This document shows positions 26,027-34,450 of a stretch of DNA of 64,000 nucleotides, in pieces (position 1 is the first letter of the stretch; the number at the start of each line of letters is the position of its first letter). The notes beneath the pieces were generated by a model that was not told the DNA's origin, did not search any database, and worked only from the letters and a program-made list of their open reading frames with translations. A program made the position numbers and the translations under genes. The DNA is from Natrinema saccharevitans (GTDB lineage Archaea > Halobacteriota > Halobacteria > Halobacteriales > Natrialbaceae). The DNA lies in NCBI RefSeq assembly GCF_001953745.1, contig NZ_LWLN01000001.1, positions 1,674,001 to 1,738,000 of the forward strand, in the 5' to 3' direction.

Positions 26027-26371
26027 TTACAACGGCGCGCCGACCAGCACGAGCTTCGCCCGCTCGTCGTACCGGTTCTGGATCTGACGCGACTCGTCGG
26101 GGTCGAGCCGGATCGCCTCGTCGGCCTCGAGGGTCACGGTCTCGTCGGCGTCGGTCAGGTCGACGTCGATCCGCCCCTCGACGACGTAGTAGACCTCCTC
26201 CTGGCCCGTGTCCGTCTCGTCGTGTTCCATCCCCTTGCCGTCGGGCTCGAGTTCGAGAACCGAGACGCCCAGTTCGTCGGCGGCCAGCGGCTCCTTGAGG
26301 AACCACATGCCGCCCCACTCCTCGTCCATGACTGAGTCCGGGTCGGTCTTGGCGACGGTGTCGTAGCCCAT
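26027..26371 (-). CDS. small cupin-domain protein
   Basis: A 114-residue single-domain cupin. GMEHDETDTGQEEVYYVVEG carries the metal-binding His and Glu of motif 1, and DEAIRLDPDESRQIQNR fits motif 2, though motif 2 lacks an obvious His. No enzyme function can be read from it. The start at 26371 begins GYDTVAKTDPDSV, typical of short halobacterial cupins. It is divergent from the CitG-like gene. Confidence 0.82.
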   Translation of the reverse strand: MGYDTVAKTDPDSVMDEEWGGMWFLKEPLAADELGVSVLELEPDGKGMEHDETDTGQEEVYYVVEGRIDVDLTDADETVTLEADEAIRLDPDESRQIQNRYDERAKLVLVGAPL

Positions 26372-26479
26372 GCGCGATCGATCCTCGTCTCGCGGCTTAA
26401 ATCGACGGGAGGGGGCCCGCTTTGCCGACGGTTGCCGCGAATCCCCACCCCTAAGCCGCCGCGGCACGCAGCGATCCGT

Positions 26480-27331
26480 ATGCGAACGTCGGCCCAGAAC
26501 GCTGAACTGGCCTTGCTCCTCGAGGTCGCGGGGACGCCCAAACCGGGCAACGTCGACCGCGAGCGCGACCTCGCGGACCTGCGGTTCGAACACTTCCTCG
26601 CCGGGGCCGTCGGGGCCCGCGACGGACTCGAGCGGGCGGCATCGGGCGCGACGATCGGGTCGGCCTTCGAGCGGGCAGTCGAGGGAATGGCCACCCAGGA
26701 GGGCGGGAACACGCAGTTCGGGGCCTTGCTGTTGCTCGTGCCGCTGGTCCGGGCCGCCGGCGACGACCTCGATCGATCGGCCGCCGAGGCCGTCGTCCGC
26801 GAGACGACCGTCGCCGACGCGGCGGGGTTCTATCGGGCGTTCGACCACGTCGACGTCGCCGTCGACGACCCGCCGGCGGAACTGGACGCCCTCGACGTGC
26901 GCCGCGGATCGGACGCGGTCCCGGCTCTCGAGGAACGCGGGCTGACGCTGCTGGAGATCATGGAACAGTCGGTCCCCGGCGACGGCGTCGCCCGCGAGTG
27001 GATCGAGGGGTTCGAGCGGTCGTTCGCGGCCGCCGAGCGACTCGCCGCGGCCGAGGGTCCGCTCTCGGAGCGGACCGCCGCGGTCTTTCTCTCCCTGCTC
27101 GCCGAGCGCCCCGACACCCTCGTCGCGACGCGTCACGGCGAGGCGACCGCGCGAGACGTGACCGACCGGGCCGCGGAACTGGTCGCCGAGGACGCCCTCG
27201 CAACCGATCGCCGGGCCGTCGACCGGTTCGCCGACGACCTCGCGGATCGGGGGATCAACCCCGGGACCACGGCCGACATCACGGCCGCGGGACTATTCGT
27301 CGCGCTCGAGCGGGGGTCGATCGCGGTATGA
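26480..27331 (+). CDS. triphosphoribosyl-dephospho-CoA synthase-like protein (CitG/MdcB family)
   Basis: A 283-residue alpha-helical protein beginning AELALLLEVAGTPKPGNVDR, the conserved substrate-loop start of the CitG/MdcB family, with ATQEGGNTQFGALLLLVPL and NPGTTADITAAGLFVALE as further family signatures. CitG makes the prosthetic-group precursor of citrate lyase, but no citrate or malonate lyase genes are near. Archaeal homologues sit instead with pterin/C1 genes in methanogens and methylotrophs. It overlaps the DUF447 gene by four bases, so the two act together in an unknown pathway. Confidence 0.8.
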   Translation: MRTSAQNAELALLLEVAGTPKPGNVDRERDLADLRFEHFLAGAVGARDGLERAASGATIGSAFERAVEGMATQEGGNTQFGALLLLVPLVRAAGDDLDRSAAEAVVRETTVADAAGFYRAFDHVDVAVDDPPAELDALDVRRGSDAVPALEERGLTLLEIMEQSVPGDGVAREWIEGFERSFAAAERLAAAEGPLSERTAAVFLSLLAERPDTLVATRHGEATARDVTDRAAELVAEDALATDRRAVDRFADDLADRGINPGTTADITAAGLFVALERGSIAV

Positions 27332-27963
27332 GCGGCGAGCGAAACGCGGCGACGGACGGCACCGAACGCGACGGCGAGCGCGGACCCGAGAACGGCGACG
27401 ACGCGACGTGGCCGGTCGCTCTCGCGGGCGTCACCGAAACCGTCGTGACCACGCTCGGCCCGAACGGGCTGTGGAACGCCGCCGCGCTCGGGCTCCACGC
27501 CGGAAATCCCGTCACCGCGCGCACGTGGGGAAACACCCGAACCCGGCGAAACTTCCACCGGCGAGGCGAGGGCTACGTCCAATTCGTCGACGATCCCGTC
27601 GTCTTCGCCGACGCCGCCTGCTCGATCCTCGAGTGCGAGGAGCCGGTCCTCGACGCCGCCAGCGCCTGGGCGCGGGTCACAGTCGAGCGGACCGACGCGG
27701 GCAGCGAGGGCGGCACCGAGTGGGAGGCGTGGGCGCTTCGTCCCGTCGAGTCGGCCATCGAGCGCGAGACGGTCCCGACGATCGACCGCGGGTTCGGCGC
27801 CGTCGTCGAGGCGACCGTCGCCGCCTCGCGGCTCGGGGTCGACGAGTACGACCAGCGCGAGCTACGCGACCGGCTCGAGTACTGTGCCGCGGTCGTCGAG
27901 CGGGCCGGCGGCCCCCGGGAACGGGAAGCCCTCGAGCGGATTCGCGACCAGTCGCGGTGGTGA
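27328..27963 (+). CDS. DUF447 family protein (flavin-reductase-like fold)
   Basis: A 211-residue protein with a disordered acidic N-terminus of ~30 residues. The DUF447 core follows: GVTETVVTTLGPNGLWNAA, ARTWGNTRTRRNF and YVQFVDDPVVFADAA. The family has a split-barrel, FMN-binding-like N-terminal domain and a helical C-terminal domain, and no proven reaction. Its four-base overlap with the CitG-like gene suggests co-translation. The pair recurs in methanogens and in H4MPT-dependent methylotrophs near C1-carrier genes, although haloarchaea are not known to make H4MPT. Confidence 0.82.
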   Translation: MSGERNAATDGTERDGERGPENGDDATWPVALAGVTETVVTTLGPNGLWNAAALGLHAGNPVTARTWGNTRTRRNFHRRGEGYVQFVDDPVVFADAACSILECEEPVLDAASAWARVTVERTDAGSEGGTEWEAWALRPVESAIERETVPTIDRGFGAVVEATVAASRLGVDEYDQRELRDRLEYCAAVVERAGGPREREALERIRDQSRW

Positions 27964-28072
27964 GCCGCGACGCGGAACCGACGCGGACGGCCGCGGTCGC
28001 GGCGGAGCCGCGGGCGACCGGTCGCCGCCGCAGAACGAATGGCTTTAGGGCGCGCTCGGTGAATCACCCGAT

Positions 28073-28264
28073 ATGGCAATCAAGCCGGCCTACGTCAAGA
28101 AGACCGGGACCCTCCTCCTCGAGCGGTACCCGGAGGCGTTCACGACCGACTTCGAACAGAACAAGGAAAGCGTCGAGAAGCTCACCAACGTCGAGTCCAA
28201 GGGCGTTCGCAACCGGATCGCCGGCTACGTTACCCGGAAGAAAGGCGCCGAAGTCCCGGCGTAA
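28073..28264 (+). CDS. rps17e: 30S ribosomal protein S17e
   Basis: A complete 63-residue S17e, the small archaeal/eukaryotic-type ribosomal protein of the 30S head. AIKPAYVKKTGTLLLERYPE and KLTNVESKGVRNRIAGYVTR are characteristic. It is encoded alone, ~110 bases after the DUF447 gene. Confidence 0.96.
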   Translation: MAIKPAYVKKTGTLLLERYPEAFTTDFEQNKESVEKLTNVESKGVRNRIAGYVTRKKGAEVPA

Positions 28265-28398
28265 GTCGTTTTTCGCCTCGAGATCACGCACACAGCCGAG
28301 AAGCGATGCGTCTCTGCCGTGACCACTGCGAGTCAGAACAACGCCAGTGTCTCGTGTCGCGACCCGGCCGATCGGTGGTCGGCGGCCGGCAAACCGAG

Positions 28399-28671
28399 TT
28401 ACTCGCCGAAGCCGGGCTCCATGTAGAGCGCGGCGACAAGTGCCACCAGCGCGATGCCGAAGGCGAACAGCAGCCCGACGAAGCCGGTCAAAATGTTCAG
28501 TTCGAAGCCCAAAAGCGGGAGCGCCGCCGTCGCCTCGTCGGTGCCCGCGGCGGAGTAGCCCGTCCACGCAAAGAGGACGCCGACCAGCGCCGCGACGGCC
28601 GCAAGCACCGTCGCACCGATACTAAAGGGCGTGTCGAACAGCCCGCCGGTACTCGCGGTCGAACTCGTCAT
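28399..28671 (-). CDS. small membrane protein, probably three helices
   Basis: A 90-residue protein with hydrophobic segments SIGATVLAAVAALVGVLFAW, ALPLLGFELNILTGFVGLLF and FGIALVALVAALYM. The family is not recognised and there is no signal peptide. It lies on the minus strand between the plus-strand genes for S17e and asd. The ATG at 28671 is preferred; the longer frame upstream is basic and not protein-like. Confidence 0.65.
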   Translation of the reverse strand: MTSSTASTGGLFDTPFSIGATVLAAVAALVGVLFAWTGYSAAGTDEATAALPLLGFELNILTGFVGLLFAFGIALVALVAALYMEPGFGE

Positions 28672-28880
28672 CGGAACCACCGCTTCCCTGCCGCCTCGAG
28701 TCGGTCCTGTCGGTCGTACATCGATCGATAGGTACCGCTCCGTTTTCTTAATTTCTTCTATCCGTTCGCAACGGTTCCCGCGGTCCTCGACGACCGACGA
28801 CTGGGTGTGCAACTCCGTCGATTGACACTCGCTACCGAAAACCCAAACGGTTTTGCGGACACGACTCGGAGTGGCGGAAA

Positions 28881-29915
28881 ATGGCAGTACGAGTAGGCGT
28901 ACTCGGTGCGACCGGTGCCGTCGGACAGCGACTGATTCAACTGCTCGATCCCCATCCGGAGTTCGAGATCGCGGCCCTGACCGCGAGCGAGGCAAGCGCC
29001 GGCAAGACGTATCGACAGGCCGCGAAGTGGCGCGTCGACAGCCCCATTCCAGAGGACATCGCCGAGACGACCGTGACGGCGACCGATCCCGACGAGGTTC
29101 CCAACGACATCGATCTGATTTTCTCGTCGCTTCCCTCGAGCGTCGGCGCGGAAGTCGAACCCGGCTTCTGTGAGGCCGGCTACGTCGTCTCCTCGAACTC
29201 CTCGAACGGCCGGATGGACGACGACGTCCCCCTCGTGATTCCGGAGGTCAACGCCGACCACCTCGACCTGCTCGAGGTCCAGCGTGATCGGCGCAGCTGG
29301 GACGGCGCGATGGTCAAAAACCCCAACTGCTCGACGATCACCTTCGTCCCCACGCTCGCCGCCCTGACCGATTTCGGCCTCGAGAAGGTCCACGTCTCGA
29401 CGCTGCAGGCGGTCTCCGGTGCGGGCTACGACGGCGTCACCTCGATGGAGATCATCGACAACGCCGTCCCCTACATCGGCGGCGAGGAGGACAAACTCGA
29501 GACCGAGTCCCGGAAACTGCTGGGCGAGTTCGATGGGGCCGAACTCTCCCACAACGACATGTCGGTCGCGGCCTCCTGTAACCGCATCCCGACCATCGAC
29601 GGCCACCTCGAGAACGTCTGGGTCGAGACCACGGAGGAACTGACCGCGGACGCGGCCGCCGAGGCCATGCGGGAGTACCCGTCGCTCGACCTCCGCTCCT
29701 CGCCGGACCCGCTCATCCACGTCTTCGAGGAGCCCGATCGACCACAGCCCCGGATGGACCGCACGCTCGGGGACGGGATGGCCATCGCCGCGGGTGGCCT
29801 CCAGGAGTCGCCCTTCGGCCTGCAGTACAACTGTCTGGCCCACAACACCATCCGCGGTGCCGCCGGCGCGAGCGTGCTCAACGGCGAACTGCTGCTCGAA
29901 CACGGCTACATCTGA
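28881..29915 (+). CDS. asd: aspartate-semialdehyde dehydrogenase
   Basis: A 344-residue enzyme of the archaeal/fungal ASADH branch, which reduces aspartyl phosphate to the semialdehyde for threonine, methionine and lysine synthesis. VGVLGATGAVGQRLIQLL is the NADP-binding glycine loop, SSLPSSVGAEVEP and VSSNSSNGRM the phosphate-contact strands, and MVKNPNCSTITFVP holds the catalytic Cys. VSGAGYDGVTSMEI and SCNRIPTIDGH hold the catalytic His-region residues. Length and order are normal. Confidence 0.95.
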   Translation: MAVRVGVLGATGAVGQRLIQLLDPHPEFEIAALTASEASAGKTYRQAAKWRVDSPIPEDIAETTVTATDPDEVPNDIDLIFSSLPSSVGAEVEPGFCEAGYVVSSNSSNGRMDDDVPLVIPEVNADHLDLLEVQRDRRSWDGAMVKNPNCSTITFVPTLAALTDFGLEKVHVSTLQAVSGAGYDGVTSMEIIDNAVPYIGGEEDKLETESRKLLGEFDGAELSHNDMSVAASCNRIPTIDGHLENVWVETTEELTADAAAEAMREYPSLDLRSSPDPLIHVFEEPDRPQPRMDRTLGDGMAIAAGGLQESPFGLQYNCLAHNTIRGAAGASVLNGELLLEHGYI

Positions 29916-30036
29916 ACGGCGCTCGGTCTCCACCCGATCGTCAGCCGAGCGGTCGATCGGTTTCTCGACGACGCGAGCCAACCCGATTAGTCCCGTAGTA
30001 TAACAGTCCCGGCGACGTACCTCGAGCGAGAGCCCC

Positions 30037-30681
30037 ATGGTACTGATCGTCGAGTTCGAAATCGGGACGCCGATTCTCCGTCGGACCGTCGCGGCCGTTT
30101 CGCGGATCGACGTCGAGGAGATCTATCGGTCGGAGACGGGGGCGATAAAGCTCGTCTGTTGGGTGTACGGCGACGACCCCGAGGCCGTCGAACCGGCGCT
30201 CGAGGCCGACGACACCGTGGCGGCGTTTTCCCTGCTCGAGGATCCCGGTGATCGCCGGCTCTACAGCGTCACGCTGTCGGAACAGGGGCAGGCCCACCTG
30301 ACCTATCCGACCGCCGCGAAGTACGACATCGGATATCGGGAGGTCACCGTCACCGAGGACACGAACATCCGGGCGCGCGTCCCGACTCGGGAAGCGCTGT
30401 TCGCGTATCGAGACATCTGTCGCGAGAAAGGAATCCCGTTTCGAATCCAGCGGATCTTCGAGGAGTCGGCCGCTGCCGGTGACCGATACGGCGTCACCGA
30501 GCGCCAGTGGGAGGCGTTGACCGTCGCCCTCGAGGAGGGGTACTTCGACGTGCCCCGCGAGACGACGCTCTCGGCGGTGGCCGAAGAGATCGACATCTCC
30601 GCGCAGGCGCTGTCCGCTCGCCTCCGTCGAGGGCAGGCGAACCTCCTCCGGAACACGATCGGCGAATCGACCCCCACTTGA
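30037..30681 (+). CDS. Bat-type (bacterio-opsin activator) HTH regulator
   Basis: A 214-residue regulator with the HTH_10 bacterio-opsin-activator DNA-binding domain at its C-terminus (residues ~150-210): TERQWEALTVALEEGYFDVP and AVAEEIDISAQALSARLRRG, in the classical order. The N-terminal ~140 residues are the beta-rich Bat-associated domain, with no PAS or GAF sensor. Dozens of such small regulators exist per haloarchaeal genome, so the target is unknown. The gene is followed by a HalOD1 gene in the same direction. Confidence 0.9.
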   Translation: MVLIVEFEIGTPILRRTVAAVSRIDVEEIYRSETGAIKLVCWVYGDDPEAVEPALEADDTVAAFSLLEDPGDRRLYSVTLSEQGQAHLTYPTAAKYDIGYREVTVTEDTNIRARVPTREALFAYRDICREKGIPFRIQRIFEESAAAGDRYGVTERQWEALTVALEEGYFDVPRETTLSAVAEEIDISAQALSARLRRGQANLLRNTIGESTPT

Positions 30682-30734
30682 ATCGTTGATCATCCAATCG
30701 TGGACGCTTCCCGCGACGGACCGGTATCGGAGGT

Positions 30735-31043
30735 ATGGAAACCGAATCCACCACCGGCCGGTCGACGCTCCACGAGTCCGCCAGTACGCACCAGAGCGGC
30801 CCGGACACGACCCCGAGCGTGGCCGTTATCGACGCGATCGCGGCCGAGTCGTCGTTCGACGCCCTCGAACTCGCCGACGAGTTCGGCCCCCTGTACGACG
30901 TGATCGACCCGTCTGCACTCGATTCGCTCTTCCAGTCGACGGCGGGGACCGATCCCTGTGTCGGATCGGTCACGTTCGAGTACGCGGGCTACCGGGTCGG
31001 CGTCGATCAGACCGGTCGCGTCGAACTCGTTGCCCTCGAGTGA
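30735..31043 (+). CDS. HalOD1 output-domain protein
   Basis: A 102-residue protein. Residues ~28-100 match the halobacterial output domain 1: VAVIDAIAAESSFDALEL, FGPLYDVIDPSALDSLF and VTFEYAGYRVGVDQTGRVEL. In haloarchaea the domain occurs at the end of signalling proteins or alone as here, and its molecular output is unknown. It starts 53 bases after the Bat-type regulator on the same strand, so they may form a signalling pair. Confidence 0.88.
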   Translation: METESTTGRSTLHESASTHQSGPDTTPSVAVIDAIAAESSFDALELADEFGPLYDVIDPSALDSLFQSTAGTDPCVGSVTFEYAGYRVGVDQTGRVELVALE

Positions 31044-31062
31044 GCGGGTCCACGTCGCGCCG

Positions 31063-31494
31063 TCAGTCGTCCGTTCGTGGGAGCGCGACCACCGGGACTG
31101 CAGCCTTCTTGACCAGCCGACGGGCCACGTCGCCGGTCAGTAGCTCCACGAACCGGTTGCCCCCGCGTGGCTCGAAGACGACGGCCTCGACGTCGCGCTC
31201 CTCGGCCGCGTCGAAGATCGTCTCGACGACGTCCGTCCCGAAGAGGATCGCCGTCTCGACCGGGGCCGCGCGGTCCGCGAGCGGTCCCCGGGCGCGCTCG
31301 AAGATCTCCTCGGCGTAGGCCTCGCGCTGTTCGACCGAGGCCTTGTCCGGCGCGCCGCCGGCCTTCTCGATGACGTTGACGAAGAGTACCGAACTCTCGG
31401 GGCCGAGGTACGGGGCCAGCGCCGCCGCCGTTCGTTCGCCGTCGTCGGGATCCGCGACGGGCACGAGGACCCGGCCGTCGAACGTCAGTACCAT
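31063..31494 (-). CDS. universal stress protein (UspA family), no ATP motif
   Basis: A 143-residue UspA-fold protein: RVLVPVADPDDGERTAAALA is the first strand and helix, SSVLFVNVIEKAGG the second, and AAVPVVALPRTD the last strand. The G-2x-G-9x-G-S/T nucleotide loop of ATP-binding Usp proteins is replaced by EPRGGNRFVELLTGDVARR, so it probably does not bind ATP in the usual way. The ATG at 31494 fits the domain start. It is convergent with the HalOD1 gene. Confidence 0.85.
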   Translation of the reverse strand: MVLTFDGRVLVPVADPDDGERTAAALAPYLGPESSVLFVNVIEKAGGAPDKASVEQREAYAEEIFERARGPLADRAAPVETAILFGTDVVETIFDAAEERDVEAVVFEPRGGNRFVELLTGDVARRLVKKAAVPVVALPRTDD

Positions 31495-31618
31495 CGTCCG
31501 CCTCCCGTCCGCGCGGACGCGTCCGCTCGAGTCACACAGTCTGGGCTGTCCATACTCGCCGTTCGTCACAGGGAAGCAAAAAGGTGCGTCGAACCGATCG
31601 GCCGGCGGCCGGCGCGTC

Positions 31619-32587
31619 TCAGGGCAGCACCTGATTCTCGAGGGCGTCGTCGCCGTTTTCGCGACGGCGAACGTTCTCGGCGACGATGTCGGCGAGTCGC
31701 TCGTAGTACTCGGGAGTGTGGCCCGCGTTGTGGGGCGTAATCTGCACGTTCTCGAAGGTCCACAGCGGGTGGTCCTCCGGCAGCGGCTCGGGGTCGGTGA
31801 CGTCCAGTGCGGCCCCGCGGAGCCGGTTCGAGCGCAGCGCCGCGACCAGCGCGTCGGTGTCGACGACGGGGCCGCGGGCGACGTTGACCAGCACCGCCTC
31901 GGGATCGAGCGTGACCAGCGCCTCGCGGTCGATCAGCCCCCGCGTCGTCTCGGTGAGCGGACACGCGAGGACGAGGTAGTCGGTCCGCGCGAGCGCGTCG
32001 TCGAACGCCTCGCCCTCGAACCCGATCACCTCGTCGGTCGGCCCGCCCTTCTCGGGGGTGTATCGAACTCCGATCGTCTCGACGCCGAACGGCTCGAGTC
32101 GCTCGGCGACCGCCTCGCCAATCGCGCCGAGACCGACGATCGTCACCGTCGATCCCTGCAGTTCGTGGGCCCGGTAGTGGCGCCACTCCCGGCGGTCCTG
32201 TCGCCGCCGACCGACGTGGAACCGCCGGACGAACCCCAGGATCGCGCCAAGCACGTGTTCGCCGATGTTCGGCCCGTGGACGCCCGAGGCGTTGGTCACC
32301 GCGACGCCTCGCTCCTCGAGTTCCTCGAGGGGAAGATGGCCCGTTCCCGCGTAAGCACAGGCGAAGACCGCGAGTTCGTCGGCCGCCTCGAGGAGGTCGC
32401 GCTCGAGGGTCATGCCGGTGGCGAACGTCGCCGACCGGATCGCCTCGCGTTCCGCGGCGGGAGTCCGCGCGAGTTCGACGCTGCGATCGGGGAGTCGCTC
32501 GCGGATCGCGTCGGCGTACTGTTCGACCGGCATTCCGTGTGTGCCACGCCGGAGGACGAGTACGTCCGGCGCGTCGGCCTCGCTCAT
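31619..32587 (-). CDS. D-isomer-specific 2-hydroxyacid dehydrogenase
   Basis: A 322-residue NAD(P)-dependent dehydrogenase. VTIVGLGAIGEAVAERLEPF is the Rossmann loop, VLVNVARGPVVDTDALVAAL contains the catalytic Arg, DPEPLPEDHPLW the catalytic Glu region, and ITPHNAGHTPEYY the catalytic His. Candidate substrates are glyoxylate/hydroxypyruvate, lactate or phosphoglycerate; the shorter length and lack of an ACT domain argue against phosphoglycerate dehydrogenase. The ATG at 32587 was chosen because the frame upstream of it does not look like protein. Confidence 0.9.
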   Translation of the reverse strand: MSEADAPDVLVLRRGTHGMPVEQYADAIRERLPDRSVELARTPAAEREAIRSATFATGMTLERDLLEAADELAVFACAYAGTGHLPLEELEERGVAVTNASGVHGPNIGEHVLGAILGFVRRFHVGRRRQDRREWRHYRAHELQGSTVTIVGLGAIGEAVAERLEPFGVETIGVRYTPEKGGPTDEVIGFEGEAFDDALARTDYLVLACPLTETTRGLIDREALVTLDPEAVLVNVARGPVVDTDALVAALRSNRLRGAALDVTDPEPLPEDHPLWTFENVQITPHNAGHTPEYYERLADIVAENVRRRENGDDALENQVLP

Positions 32588-32735
32588 ATCCCCTCCCTCG
32601 TCCAGTGCGATCAAAAGCGTTCGTCTCGCGGCACCGGGCGGCCGGGCCCGGCCACTCGAGGGCCCGAGCTCCGACCGCAACCCGAAAATGACGTGACCAC
32701 CACGTTTAAGCGAACGAGCCACGAACGCCGACAGT

Positions 32736-32864
32736 ATGCCTTCGGACGAGTTTCTCGACGGCGAATCGCTCACCGGACGACAGGCGGCGATCATCTTCGC
32801 GGGCTTTCTCGGATTCATCATCGGTTCCGGCATCTTGCTCGTCCTGGCCAGGGGCCTCTTCTGA
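32736..32864 (+). CDS. 42-residue single-helix membrane protein
   Basis: A small gene read by hand. ATG at 32736 opens PSDEFLDGESLTGRQ, followed by one hydrophobic helix (AAIIFAGFLGFIIGSGILLV) and a short LARGLF tail before TGA. GTTTAAG at about 32704-32710 lies ~28 bases upstream of the ATG and would be a normal TATA box for a leaderless mRNA. Acidic N-terminus plus one helix is typical of small haloarchaeal membrane peptides of unknown role. It precedes the reductase gene by 78 bases and may be co-transcribed with it. Confidence 0.6.
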   Translation: MPSDEFLDGESLTGRQAAIIFAGFLGFIIGSGILLVLARGLF

Positions 32865-32942
32865 CTCCCGAGCGCGACCGATCCGTTCGCCGGACGGTCC
32901 GCCTCGCAGTTTTTATAATGACGCGCTGAGTCCAAACGTCGT

Positions 32943-34334
32943 ATGGAACGCGTAGACGTCGCGATCGTCGGCGGCGGCCCCGCCGGTGCGTCCGCGGCCG
33001 AGCAAGCGGCAGCTCACGGCGCGGAAACCGTGCTCTTCGAGCAGGGGGTTCCCCGAGAGGACCGGGAGGGAGTGGGTCCCGACTCGACCGACGCCGCCGG
33101 GATGCTCGACTACTGGATCGATCTCATGGAGTTCGACTACCGCGAGATTCCCGACGACGTCATCCATCGGGAACTCGAGGGCACCGAGTTCGTCGGGCCG
33201 AACACCGCCGTCGAACTGACCTCGACCGGGATGGACGCCAGCTATCCGACGTTCGGATACACCTTCCACCGGGCCCGCATGGACGACTGGCTCTACGAGC
33301 GAGCGACCGACGCCGGGGCCGACCTCCGGGTCGGCGTCGGGGTCAAGGATCTCGAGACGGATCTCCGCGCTTCGAGCCCGAAGGGGCCGACTCACACCCT
33401 GACGCTGTCGAACGGCGACGAGATCGAGGCCCAGTACGTCGTGCTGGCCGACGGCCCCCAGCGCCGGATCACGCTCGACGCGCTCGATCAGTTCACCGCG
33501 CCCGGTCGCAGCGTCTCCGATCACCTCTCGCCGCCGGAGGCGAATCACATCGCCTATCAGGAGTACCGGGAGTTCCCGGCGGAACTGTTCGAGGAGTTCG
33601 AGGACCGACTCACGTTCTGGTGGGGCTACATGCCCGGCGAGACCGCCTACCCGTGGGTCTTCCCGAACGACGGCACCGTCGCCCGCGTCGGGCTGACGAT
33701 GCCGATCGGGATGACGCTCGAGGACGTCGAGGATCCCGGCTCTTACAAGCTCCTGCGGCCGGACGACGACCGGATCCCCTCCGGTGCCGAGTACATCAGC
33801 CGCCTGCTCGAGCAGGAGTACGGCGACGAGTACGACATCGAGGACGACATCCCCCGCGTCGAAGATCGGGGCAAGTCCAAGGGGACCGAGACCTACCCCA
33901 TCTCCTCGACGCGGCCGATCGACTCGCCCGTCGGCGCGAACATCGCCGTCGCCGGCGGCGCGATGGGGACCACCTCGGCCTTCCACGAGGGCGGCTACCA
34001 CGTCGCCGTTCGTACCGGCAAGATCGCCGGCCGGCTCGCCGGCACTGACTCGCTCGAGAACTACAACGAGATCTGGAAGGCGGCCATCGGCGACGAGATC
34101 CTCCGCAACGTCGCCTTCGCCGATATCGTCGCCGACTACGGCCCCGACGACTGGGACTGGGCGTTCTCGACCGTCAACGACATGCAGGGCAACGGCGCCG
34201 ACGACGGGCTGATCGCGCGGAAGTACACCGCCGGTTTCGACGCCGCGAAGATCGCCGCGACGTACAAGCGTACGAAATTCACGTACCGCGACGGCGGCTA
34301 CCTCCAGCTCGCCGAGGACGACTACTTCTACTGA
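32943..34334 (+). CDS. geranylgeranyl-reductase-family FAD oxidoreductase
   Basis: A 463-residue flavoprotein: VAIVGGGPAGASAAEQAA is the FAD dinucleotide motif and VLADGPQRRITLD the second FAD contact. YPWVFPNDG matches the Y-x-W-x-F-P signature of geranylgeranyl reductases, which saturate isoprenoid chains of archaeal lipids or quinones. VAGGAMGTTSAFHEGGYH is the C-terminal FAD loop. The protein is longer than typical digeranylgeranylglycerophospholipid reductase (~400 residues), so it may be a paralogue acting on menaquinone or carotenoid chains. Confidence 0.82.
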   Translation: MERVDVAIVGGGPAGASAAEQAAAHGAETVLFEQGVPREDREGVGPDSTDAAGMLDYWIDLMEFDYREIPDDVIHRELEGTEFVGPNTAVELTSTGMDASYPTFGYTFHRARMDDWLYERATDAGADLRVGVGVKDLETDLRASSPKGPTHTLTLSNGDEIEAQYVVLADGPQRRITLDALDQFTAPGRSVSDHLSPPEANHIAYQEYREFPAELFEEFEDRLTFWWGYMPGETAYPWVFPNDGTVARVGLTMPIGMTLEDVEDPGSYKLLRPDDDRIPSGAEYISRLLEQEYGDEYDIEDDIPRVEDRGKSKGTETYPISSTRPIDSPVGANIAVAGGAMGTTSAFHEGGYHVAVRTGKIAGRLAGTDSLENYNEIWKAAIGDEILRNVAFADIVADYGPDDWDWAFSTVNDMQGNGADDGLIARKYTAGFDAAKIAATYKRTKFTYRDGGYLQLAEDDYFY

Positions 34335-34450
34335 ATCGGCCGTCGGGACTCGAGGGCCGGCCCGCGACGCGGGTTTCGAACCCGTCGTACGCCGAGCCTA
34401 CCCGCGCGTTCGCGGCGACCCTTTTTCGGCGTCGGCGTGGAAGCGCGCCC

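Noticed and set aside
34365..34390. T-arm-like GGGTTCGAAACCC on the minus strand
   Set aside because: No acceptor stem, D arm or anticodon arm can be placed at tRNA distances; only the T arm pattern occurs by chance.
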